In this document: positions 1-11,300 of the stretch, in pieces
Position numbering within the stretch: position 1 is the stretch's first letter
Layout of the letters: the number at the start of each line of letters is the position of its first letter
Assembly: GCA_037951105.1 (NCBI GenBank)
Contig: JBAMJV010011331.1
Coordinates: forward strand, 22,092-86,091
Origin: Echinarachnius parma
Lineage: Eukaryota; Echinodermata; Echinoidea; Clypeasteroida; Echinarachniidae
Reading direction: 5' to 3'
DNA length: 64,000 bases
The notes under the pieces: model-generated
The model's database searches: none
The model's input: only the letters and a program-made list of their open reading frames with translations
Told to the model about the DNA's origin: nothing
Position numbers and translations under genes: made by a program

Positions 1-36
1 ATGCAAGAAATTATTATGTTTAAGCTGGGAGTTACA

Positions 37-1123
37 ATTTCCATTTGAAACCAATTGGGAATTACAATTTCCAATTGAAACCCATAGTCATAGAGAATGA
101 CAATTTCCCACTGAAACCCATAGAGAATGACAATTTCCCACTGAAACACATAGAGAATGACAATTTCCCACTGAAACCCATAGAGAATGATAATTTCCCA
201 CTAAAACCAATTGAGAATGATAATTTCCGATTGAAACCAATTGGGAATGACAATTTCCACTTGAAACCAATTGAGAATGATAATTTCCAATTGAAAACAA
301 TTGAGAATGACAATTTCCCATTGAAACCCATAGAGAATGACAATTTCCCATTGAAACCCATAGAGAAAGACAATTTCCCATTGAAACCCATAGAGAATGA
401 CAATTTCCCATTGAAACCCATAGAGAATGACAATTTCCCACTGAAACCCATAGAGAATGACAATTTCCCATTGAAACCCATAGAGAAAGACAATTTCCCA
501 CTGAAACCCATAGAGAATGACAATTTTCCACTGAAACCCATAGAGAAAGACAACTTCCCATTGAAACCCATAGAGAAAGACAATTTCCCATTGAAACCCA
601 GAGAGAATTACAATTTTCCACTGAAACCCAAAGAGAATGACAATTTCCCATTGAAACCCATAGAGAATGACAATTTCCCATTGAAACCCATAGAGAATGA
701 CAATTTCCCACTGAAATTCCCATAGAGAATGACAATTTCCCATTGAAACCCATAGAGAAAGACAATTTCCCATTGAAACCCATAGAGAATGACAATTTCC
801 CATTGAAACCCATAGAGAATGACAATTTCCCACTGAAACCCATAGAGAATGACAATTTCCCATTGAAACCCATAGGGAAAGACAATTTCCCATTGAAACC
901 CATAGAGAAAGACAATTTCCCATTAAAACCCATAGAGAATGACAATTTCCCATTGACACCCATAGAGAATGACAATTTCCCATTGAAACCCAAAGAGAAT
1001 GACAATTTCCCATTGAAACCCATAGAGAATGACAATTTCCCATTGAAACCCATAGAGAATGACAATTTCCCATTGAAACCCATAGAGAATGATAATTTCC
1101 CATTGAAACCCAAAGAGAATGAC
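37..1123. repeat. 30-bp minisatellite, about 36 copies
   Basis: The unit is roughly AATTTCCCATTGAAACCCAT plus AGAGAATGAC, with scattered point changes and a slip near 715-725. Because 30 is a multiple of 3, several frames on both strands stay open by chance. The array abuts a truncated TTAA element at 1124. Confidence 0.97.
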
Positions 1124-1592
1124 AAGGGGTAGTACAGTTTTGGTAAGGCTGAGCTTTAGTAACCAAAACCTGCACAATAACACTACAAACTAATAGTTAT
1201 AACTCCACCATGCTCGAAAGGTATAGAAAATTACAAACGACTGCGTAAAAAGCCTGTTATCATTCAAATAGAGCATTAAGAAACAAGAGGGTGCTCTCTA
1301 TTAAAAAAAAGCATTGGTTTCAACCATTTTTCATACAAAATTATGCATTTGATGTTTTGTTGAAATAATGATTAAATAGAGAGATCATCAACAACTATCT
1401 AAAACCTCTTTTGAAAATTTTTGAAAAAGTAAGTATTTTCTAAATTTTTGAACAAATCATTGAATATATCTGGGCCCCAGATTTATTACGATCGGATATA
1501 TTTATTGATATTTCAGCCTTTTCTGCACCGATTTTGATCAAATAAAGTTTATTCTGCCATTACAATGGTATGCTCTTTCAAATTTTACATTT
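1124..1592. mobile_element. TTAA family A element, truncated
   Basis: Starts AAGGGGTAGTACAGTTTTGG, the terminus of the intact copy at 5491-5929, and shares its interior. The right terminus is missing; the 47-bp satellite begins instead. Confidence 0.75.
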
Positions 1593-2907
1593 GATCCAGG
1601 ACGCACATCAGTGGTAACCTACATTCCAGTCATAGTATAACCAGTCACCAGTGTTATAATGTCCTGGGTGATCCAGTCATAGTATAACCAGTCACCAGTG
1701 TTATAATGTCCTGGGTGATCCAGGACGCACATCAGTGGTAACCTACATTCCAGTCATAGTATAACCAGTCACAATGTTATAATGTCCTGGGTGATCCAGT
1801 CATAGTATAACCAGTCACCAGTGTTATAATGTCCTGGGTGATCCAGTCATAGTATAACCAGTCACCAGTGTTATAATGTCCTGGGTGATCCAGGACGCAC
1901 ATCAGTGGTAACCTACATTCCAGTCATAGTATAACCAGTCACAATGTTATAATGTCCTGGGTGATCCAGTCATAGTATAACCAGTCACCAGTGTTATAAT
2001 GTCCTGGGTGATCCAGTCATAGTATAACCAGTCACCAGTGTTATAATGTCCTGGGTGATCCAGGACGCACATCAGTGGTAACCTACATTCCGGTCATAGT
2101 ATAACCAGTCACAATGTTATAATGTCCTGGGTGATCCAGTCATAGTATAACCAGTCACCAGTGTTATAATGTCCTGAGTGATCCAGTCATAGTATAACCA
2201 GTCACCAGTGTTATAATGTCCTGGGTGATCCAGTCATAGTATAACCAGTCACCAGTGTTATAATGTCCTGGGTGATCCAGTCATAATATAACCAGTCACC
2301 AGTGTTATAATGTCCTGGGTGATCCAGGACGCACATCAGTGGTGACCTACATTCCGGTCATAGTATAACCAGTCACCAGTGTTATAATGTACTGGGTGAT
2401 CCAGTCATAGTATAACCAGTCACCAGTGTTATAATGTCCTGGGTGATCCAGTCATAGTATAACCAGTCACCAGTGTTATAATGTCCTGGGTGATCCAGTC
2501 ATAGTATAACCAGTCACCAGTGTTATAATGTCCTGGGTGATCCAGTCATAGTATAACCAGTCACCAGTGTTATAATGTCCTAGGTGATCCAGTCATAGTA
2601 TAACCAGTCACCAGTGTTATAATGTCCTGGGTGATCCAGGACGCACATCAGTGGTAACCTACATTCCGGTCATAGTATAACCAGTCACCAGTGTTTTAAT
2701 GTCCTGGGTGATCCAGGACGCACATCAGTGGTAACCTACATTCCAGTCATAGAATAACCAGTCACAATGTTATAATGCCCTGGGTGATCCAGTCATAGTA
2801 TAACCAGTCACCAGTGTTATAATGTCCTGGGTGATCCAGTCATAGTATAAATAGTCACCAGTGTTATAATGTCCTGGGTGATCCAGGACACACATCAGTG
2901 GTAACCT
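1593..2907. repeat. 47-bp satellite with a 76-bp variant, higher-order array
   Basis: Basic unit is GATCCAGTCATAGTATAACC then AGTCACCAGTGTTATAATGT and CCTGGGT (47 bp). A 76-bp variant beginning GATCCAGGACGCACATCAGT recurs every few units; in the left part the order long-short-short repeats with about 170-bp period. Copies differ little, so the array is young. Its last unit runs into a reverse-complement fragment (ATACTGTGACTGGAATGT). Confidence 0.95.
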
Positions 2908-3031
2908 TTATACTGTGACTGGAATGTCAAGAGACACTTTGTCTGGATGCCTTTGCAGAGGGATTTCCATTAATAATGAAGACTAAAGATAAGGTAAAAT
3001 GTCACAGGTGTGATATGGTTTAATCACTAAA
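2908..3031. other. Unique intergenic stretch
   Basis: AT-rich sequence downstream of MOCS3 with no coding signal that I can support. Confidence 0.5.
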
Positions 3032-3279
3032 GGCCCGGTCACATATCACCGGATAGCATAAACGGACGCCCGACGAATAGAACATTTGCAAAATCAAAAT
3101 TATCAGGTGGTGAAAGTCGTCTCCATTGCTTCATGCACAAAGCATTCCGCCAGATAGAACAACGTACCTTGCCTGACAAGGACTGGACAAGAAATGCATA
3201 CAAACGGAGACAAACGGATTGAAAATGTTACTCTCCGTCGAGCATCCATTTACGCAATCCAGTGATGTGTGACCAGACC
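3032..3279. mobile_element. TIR element with GGCCCGGTCACATATCA ends
   Basis: Begins GGCCCGGTCACATATCACCG and ends GTGATGTGTGACCAGACC, an imperfect inverted repeat. The interior (AAAGTCGTCTCCATTGCTTC, GAACAACGTACCTTG) recurs inverted at 34376-34600. No coding capacity, so a non-autonomous element. Confidence 0.75.
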
Positions 3280-4463
3280 TTTACTGGTAATTTCCACCTT
3301 TAAGCCTGGTCTAAAGTTGTGCTTCTGATGAGTATTAAGGGCCATAGTGAATGTTGTATTTTCTTTCATTTTTATGATATATTATACATATACTGCTTAG
3401 GGAGTTCAGGAATGCACAAGATAATTATAGTTTAAGAAATTTCTTTACATCCTTGTTTACAAAGGTAACACGTATGAAGTGAATTGTACTATTTTTATTT
3501 TTGTATAGTGTGACTGGAATGTAACTTAGAGAATCCTTTTTCCCCTTTGAACATTCTACACAGAGAAAGTTGTAAAATATCAATAAAACACACATAATTC
3601 TTTCTTACAATTTGCAATTTTAATAATACAGTAACACCACACACTCCACATGTAGCAATAAGGCAAGATTTGTTCATAATTCTAGTACAAGTAATACTAG
3701 TAGTACATTTATTTATAGTGTACGTTTTTGATATTCTATCTTGATTCATGTAATGTTTTCAGCTACATGATTCAAAATCAGATTAGCTACAATTTTCTGC
3801 TTATTTTAATTTTTCTTCAAATAACCTCCTCAAAACAAGTTTCTCTCTTTATTTGCTTTGGAAAAATGATAATCAATTATGGCAAATTTTTCTGGGGGAA
3901 AAAAATATGAACTCAAAGTCCTTTCTATGTGTTAGCCACATTGATCAGATTTCAATCGGCCAAAGATTATGACTGGTATTGTTAGATTTGGAACTGCGAT
4001 AGCTTGTTCTGTGAGATTATGACGGGTATTGTTAGATTTGGAACGGCGATAGCTTGTTCTGTGACAGACTTGGTAAACAAACACACACAAATCATTGAAT
4101 CTATAGCCTCAGACCCAATGTCTACTATAAATAGTAAAAGCTAACAAAGGGGGCTAGTCCTCTGGTAAATCTGTGCAGTTAAAAAAGTCCTCCATTTAAT
4201 GAACGCTGAACATCTGACTAGTAGGCAGTTGGTACCATATAACAAATCAGACTGGGGTGTTTTAAAAAGATCCAAAGTCTAACTTAACCCTAAGTTGGAC
4301 TTTAAAATTATGGAAAGCCATTCGTTTCTTTGCCAAATTGTTAAACAGGCAGAAAATTTTGATAAAAATCATTTAAATTTTCTTTTATCAAAGAGTTTCA
4401 AATATTTGCATTTGGGCTCTTGAATATGTTTGATTCCAAAGCTACAAATGGCTGTCCATGATT
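3280..4463. other. Intergenic sequence, no gene seen
   Basis: AT-rich. It contains a 51-bp near-perfect direct duplication near 3968-4060 (GATTATGACTGGTATTGTTA and its copy) and the degraded end of a GGTGTTTCACAAAG-type element at about 4252-4330. Nothing else was recognised. Confidence 0.5.
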
Positions 4464-4869
4464 TTAAAGGGGACCACCAGGCAAAGAACAACACATAATT
4501 TTATGATTTGGTATCGTTATGTGATATCAAATAGATACCCTACATTTTGCAAAGGGTTGTGTAATTCATAAACAAAGCAATTAATTACCACCACTTACGG
4601 AACCACTATTATTTCCTGGTTCCATAAGCGCCAATGCTATTCACGCGTACGTTTGGAGACAATAGAATCCCGGACGATTCATTCTCTCTGGACAAAGAAG
4701 TCTTCGTAATTCAGACCCATGAACGCATACTTTAGAATGGTAATGTGTTTTCCAATTATATTTTTTTTGGCTGGAAACATATTTTTGTCAACATGTTGAT
4801 GGAATGGACTACTAAAGATGTTACGTTTCATTCATGAGAATATTATTTTTGGGTGATGGTACCCTTTAA
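4464..4869. mobile_element. TTAA family B element, copy 1
   Basis: TTAAAGGGGACCACCAGGCA at the left and GGTGATGGTACCCTTTAA at the right form short TIRs ending in TTAA. Other copies are at 24910-25347 and 52979-53403. Confidence 0.85.
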
Positions 4870-5183
4870 AGACTTGGGATCTTTGAATAACACCCCCCAG
4901 GACCTGCCTTGCAAGATTTAGAATAACTGAAGGATGCTATAACCACTCAGCCACCACGTCAGATCTCAATCGTAGAGAAGGTCTAAATTACCTCTGAATA
5001 TCACAACTAATCCTCACTGGCCTTGATCAGGACCACATGGTTCTGTGCCTGAATCAATGCTCTAGAAGATCCACTTGATTGAACCTATAAAATTCTCCAT
5101 TCAAACCCCAGAGTTTCCTTTCGTGGATTTTATCATTCATATCTAGTTCTTTTACATTCTGGCCTACATGTTCTTGGCGAGAC

Positions 5184-5335
5184 TCAATATTCTGGGAAGT
5201 CTGGGTCCACTTGCTTGGTCCACGATGTTAGTCCTCCGGTCACATCCCTGATAGTGACTGGTAAAGAGTCGAGAGCCTCTTGTAGCTTGAGCACAGCCTT
5301 CTGGGAATCATTACCTCTTCTACAAACAACATAGA
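5184..5335 (-). CDS. MOCS3: MOCS3 coding exon 12 (rhodanese active site, stop)
   Basis: The acceptor CATTGCAG is followed by [20 protein letters not shown] and ends in [13 protein letters not shown] and TGA at 5184-5186. The C-x5-Q active-site loop matches CKLGNDSQ-type loops of the family. Confidence 0.93.
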
Positions 5336-8300
5336 CTGCAATGGAACATACAAATATGAAAGAGGACAATGAAGTAAAAGACTTGTCACAAAAATACTTG
5401 GGCTCGTCATATGAAGAGTTATAATCATTTATGATTTGATAGTGTAATCCCAGATATTAACTCTCAGTGACTATTCCAAATATATTCATTTTAAAGGGGT
5501 AGTACAGTTTTGGTAAGGCTGAGCTTCGTAACCAAAACCTGCACAATAACATTACAAACTAATAGTTATAACTCCACCATGCTTGAAAGGTATAGAAAAT
5601 TACAAATGACTATTTTAAGTAAAAAGCCTGTTATCATTCAAAAAGAGCCATTAATTAAAACACAAGAGGGTGCTCTCTAAAAACTTATTGGTTTCAACCA
5701 TTTTTGATCAAAAAATTATGCATGTGATGTTTTGTTGAAATAATGATTAAATACAGAGATCATCAACAACTATTTAAAAATCTCTGTTTTTGAAAAAGTG
5801 TAAGCATTTGTGAATTTTTTTGTTAAGTCATCAAATAAATCTGGGCCCCAGATTTATTCTGATTGGATATATTTGTTGATTATTATTTTGTGCACCGCCC
5901 TCTATACCAAAACTGAACTACCCCTTTAATGTTAGATAATGTTTGTCATGATAAAATCAGTTTCTACAATGAAAATCAATCTTAATCTCAAAGGAAAATT
6001 ATTTCAGAACAGGCTATAACAAATGCAATATTTGTCATTTTGCATAAAAGTTGTGTAAGGACTATTATATTCATAGTGCATCTTAGTCAGATTAAGTATG
6101 ATATAAAAGTGCAAACAATAATGAATCTCAGAGACTGAAAATTTTCCATTCACACATTTCATTCTTTAGAATGATGGAGAAAATGTCAGGTAACCTGTAA
6201 CCCTATGAGTAACACTACCTCAACTAGTAAGTTAGTCAATCATATTTCATGTTAAATGGTTTTAAAACACATCTCAAAATTATACAAAAAACAGAACTTT
6301 GTATCTCAATTTCCAAATTAATGAAACTCACTTGGTAATGAATCAGTAGACTTCTGGGAAGTTTGTTGTTGACCAATCACAGCCTCTCGTATCCTCCCTA
6401 TGCCCTTCTCATTCTCAATGTCATCAATGGGCACATCTGTCAAGTTCACTGTCAAGGTCAAACTCATCTATATTCATTTCATACTCCTCTAGTATAAAGC
6501 TTGCTTTAAAGTAGTAGATAAGTCTTAACCCATTCCCTTCGAGTTTCTGAAATCACCATAGACTTTGTACACAGCCCACCCGGTTCCCGTAGTCAAGGGG
6601 TTAAAACTGACATGTGCTAACTAGTAACTCTTTGTGTATTATTTTCCCTTCTCCATTCTTTAAATGAAGAGTGCCTGAATAGATGGAAGAAGGACCATTT
6701 TTTAAAGTCTTTAGTATGACCCAGTAAGGTTTCTTACCCAGGACTTCCAATGCATGAGCCAAACAACTCTAACCGCTAAGCCACCATGCCCAACCAAGGT
6801 GTCTGCCAAAAAGACTGTAGGAAACCCCCGTTACATTCCTAGAACAAAATATAAAGTCTTTTTCTCTTGCCTCGTGACCGTTTTTTAGTAGTAAAGATGA
6901 CATGAGCCCCGTTGCAGAAAGTATTGCAATTAATTGCAAGTCAGAAATTATGCTCATTTGGGCCATTCTTTGAAAAGTGAAACTTTTTTGGAAAAAATAA
7001 AGTTTGTTTTTTCTGTTGTTTTATTCCATTATTGGAAAGATCAATATCTAAGGTTTTATAAAATATATGTTTTATGCTAAATATTGCAAATTCATTACTC
7101 ATTTGCATAAATTTGCATAATTCAATATTTAAAAAATAATCAAGCTAGCTCATTCCTCTTACTCTCCTGTACATGTTGATACCAATTTTGTGACAATTGA
7201 ACTTCATGTTACTATCTAAACCTAATATTTGTAAAATTCCCATTTCCATTCACATTGTACAGTATGTCACACACGTGACCAAGACATCCCCATACAATAA
7301 CATACATTAAAAAACAATTGTTTGAGTTTATTTATTTTTTGTACCATTTTCTTACTAACAGATATATATCTGTTGTCTGATACTAATATGAACATTTGAG
7401 CTTTTCATATCTCACAGGATTTTCAAAGTGAAATTGAGTTTTAAAAAGTTAAAAAATGCTCCTGTGCAAAGTCACACACGTGACCGATGCCATTTGACCT
7501 CTGTCCTTGGGTAACGTAATCCTAATAAAATCTTTTGTGTTACACTTGAAAGACTTCAGCATATGCAAGTCATATATGAAGTTCACATCATCATACCTCC
7601 TATACTTACTGAAATATTAGCATTCTCTTTCAAAAAATTTCATATTTTGGGTCACACACGTGACCAAGAATGGCCGATTTGAGCTAATCAGATTTGCATA
7701 TTTAGTCACATGATCTGATTGCAACTCTTTATTTCATTATAATTTAGGTGTAAGGATACTGATACTGTTTGGAAGTCTGCATATCTCATACTCCACTTCA
7801 GGTCTGCAGTCAACAAGCAGGTGATGTGGATTGTCTGGCCGGAGTAGCTCCGTAGCCAGTGACTTGGCTGTAACCCGATCACTGGCTGGTAGAAGATGGA
7901 GCGACAAGCACTGGGAAAGATAAGATGAAACCACAGACAAATTAAGAACTTAAACCAAACTAATTATGATTTCATAAAAAAATGTAAAAGACAACCAATT
8001 TTTTAACCATAAGTTTACAGGCAGGTGATTGCAGTGATTGTGACATTGCATTGTCCGACGGATTGGGGGCGCATGCTCTTTGTTTTTCTTAACTATTCTC
8101 CTTGTTCCCGGTATTTTTAAAAAGTTTTTTGTCAAATTATCAGGGGAGAGGCACATGCCCCTTCATCCCCCTACTCCAGTAATTACGCCATATTGTGATT
8201 GTACACCTGGTCTGGGTACCACTGGCTATTACCCTATCACTGGTTGTGCAGCTGATGGTAGTCGTGGAGGTGGTGGTGGTGGTGGTGGTGGTGGTGGTGG

Positions 8301-8348
8301 TGGTGGTGGTGGTGGTGGTGGTGGTGGTGGTGGTGATGATGGTGATGG

Positions 8349-8393
<45 letters not shown>

Positions 8394-11300
8394 CGATGAC
8401 GATGACGATGATGACGATGATGAGGATAAAGATGAAGATAATGATAATGATGGTGGGGAAAGTGATAATGAAGATGAAGGTGATGATAATGATAATGATG
8501 GTGATGAAGTATATGAAGATAATGATAATGATGGTGGGGAAAGTGATAATGAAGATGAAGGTGATGATAATGATAATGATGGTGATGAAGTAGATGAAGA
8601 TAACAATAATGATGGTAGTTGCATGGTTGCATTTGTAAGTTATTATTGCATTTGATTTTCAATCTGCATTTTACCTTGTCTGTTGCACTGGAGCCACAGA
8701 ACTCCTCATAGTCAATGAGTTGAGTCACTGAGGGGTTCTCCCCGCACACCGCACACGTTGGTTTCCGTGGTCGTAGCTTGATGGTCCGGAACGACCCGTC
8801 AAGACCATCAAACATGAGAAGCTTTTGCGAGTATGATGCTGATGTTTCATACAAGTTAAGGACCACATGAACAAACTTTAAAGTTTTTATACAGAAAATT
8901 AAACAAGCATATAAATATGGATGTCTACTGATTTTCATGTCTAGCAAAACCATAAAACATGGACCATGTATACAAGGTTCAGCATAAGCTTCTGAGAGCC
9001 GGAATTTTATGCATTGTACAAGTAAGAGACAATCATTTTTTTTTTTTTTTTTTTTATTCATTCAAGTCCTTAAATATATTAAGAGCATACAGCCAACAAT
9101 TTTTGTTCATATTACGTTTATAACTCTATAACTTTATAGTTAGGAAAGAACTATCAAGATCATCAAATACTAGTAGTTTCTATGGTAAAATGAATTATAC
9201 TAGTAAATATCTTGAGAACTCATTCTTATTTGTTTTAATCAAGATTTCATTGTTTAAAACAAATGCAAAGTTGCTCACATGGTTACAATATATAAGCAAA
9301 TATTCAGTTGTGAAAGTGTAAAAACTTTCCACACACATGAGTACTATAAAGGATACTCCCAATACCAGCAGCCATCTTGATTGCTTCCAAACCTTGCATA
9401 CAACCAATTATTCCAGGCACTATGAGAGAAAAAAGAACAAAATATAATTTACTTAACATTAAAAAAGCACAATAATTTCCATTAAAAATGAGGTGGCATG
9501 CTCTTTTATTCCTGAATATATATTGATAACATAATTTTAGTTTTTCTTTATATAACTAATTATATTGAGTTATGTCAAATAAACAATTTCCCCCTATATG
9601 CAACAGAGGAAGAAGACCTATGAATTAATTATATTGACTGCATTGCAAGGGAAATTAGGGATTCATGACATTGCATTGTGAATACAATGCCAGATGCGCC
9701 GGCGGAGGAGTAGTAGTAGTAGTAGCAACATCTACCGAGAGTCTTAGCTGGGAGAGATATGGGTTCTTATAGAAAGTGGTAATAAATTCTTGGTTTTGGA
9801 TTCATTTTAAAGATTAATCTTGAATTACAATCAATTTTAGGAATTAAATTATTGTATCTTCATACGTGTTATAACAGGTGCGTGGTCTATAAACTCAACA
9901 AAACCTAGCTGAGCTTAATATATCTGGCTCAATTACTTATGGGCTAATCTTGTCCGACTAGAGCGTAGTATTTGAAGAATTAGAATGAACATTATTGAAA
10001 TAGTCCATGGGTCGCCATTACTCACCAACACCCAGCACGCCCCCTTCTGAGCAGTTAGTGACAGTCTCCGCAGGGGGAGGCTTGGGGTAGAGACACCGAT
10101 AGCATGGCCCACCATTGTGATTGTACACAGTAATTACTCACCAACACCCACCACGCCCCCTTCTGAGCAGTTAGTGACTGTCTCCGCAGGGGGAGGCTTG
10201 GGGTAGAGACACCGATAGCATGGCCCACCATTGTGATTGTACACAGTAAGCTGTGGACGAAATGAAGCACCATATTGGTAGAACAATGAGGAAGATAATG
10301 TAGAGGAAGATGATGAAGAGGAGGAAGGGAAGGAGGAGGAAAGGGATGAGAGAGGGAAGGAAGAGAAAGGGGAGGAGGAGAAAGGGGAGGAGGAGAGAGG
10401 GGAGGAGGGGAATCAGCTATGGAATAAGGAAAGTACAATTATTCGAAAAACAATGAGATCGAAGAGAAGGAAGTTGGGGAGAAAGGAGAAGTGAAGAAGA
10501 TGATACAAATCAACAAAAATAATAATAAAAATACTACAGAAAAACAATTTCATCTCACCAGCATTAATGGCATTACAATCATATTAACTTTATTTCCATA
10601 CTATTACTTGAATTGGTGCACCACATAATTGTGGGAATGATCGGAGGAATAATGAAAACACTTCTGTATCATTTTTGATAAGATGTGTATGTGTAATAAA
10701 TCAAATAATGTAAACTTCAATTGTACTGACTACATTTTCTTTTGTCTTCAAAGTTGTTATTGAATATAAATGTACCAACCTGTCCTTCAAATCTGAGAGC
10801 ACTGCCGGATATAAGGGGCTTCCCTGCCAGTATGCAGGCATCATTCAGCAGATAACGGGTGGCCACGTTGTCTGTGCAGTCCAGCACAATGTCATATGTG
10901 CAGAGTTTGTTAAGGAGTTAACAAATCAATCAATTACGGTTCATTGGTTACTACATCAAACCTGCTCTAGCGATCATCTGTCTGTAAACAATGAACTCCA
11001 CTATTCCATTTTTGTAAAATGTCCATCGTCTATTCATAACCACTCAAGCTAGATTTTTAATTGAGCACTCTATTTTAAAACCTACTATATTAATGTCATA
11101 TGTGAGCCCTGAAAAACTGTGTACGCACACATCAGGACCCCCCCCCCTCCCCCCCTCCCCCCCCCCCCTCCCCCCCCCCTCCCCCCCCCCCCTCCCTCCC
11201 TCCCATGTGTAGTACTTTGTAGATGGTCCCATATAATGATGCCTCTTGATCAAAGGATATTGCTTGATGATGTTCAAGGCATTGTTCCTGTCAAGCTGCA

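Noticed and set aside
45..1183. Long open frames on both strands with NDNFPLKPIE-like or GFSGKLSFSM-like repeats
   Set aside because: They are produced by a 30-bp tandem repeat that keeps several frames open at once. No start context, splice signal or domain supports a protein.
1593..2907. CRISPR-like regularly spaced repeats
   Set aside because: The units are contiguous satellite monomers without unique spacers, no cas genes are present, and the window is eukaryotic.
8080..9061. Open frames rich in Gly/Asp, Ser/Pro or His
   Set aside because: They are translations of the (GGT)n(GAT)n tract. Only the part at 8675-8838 (MOCS3 exon 9) is coding, and the frame runs on past its donor by chance.
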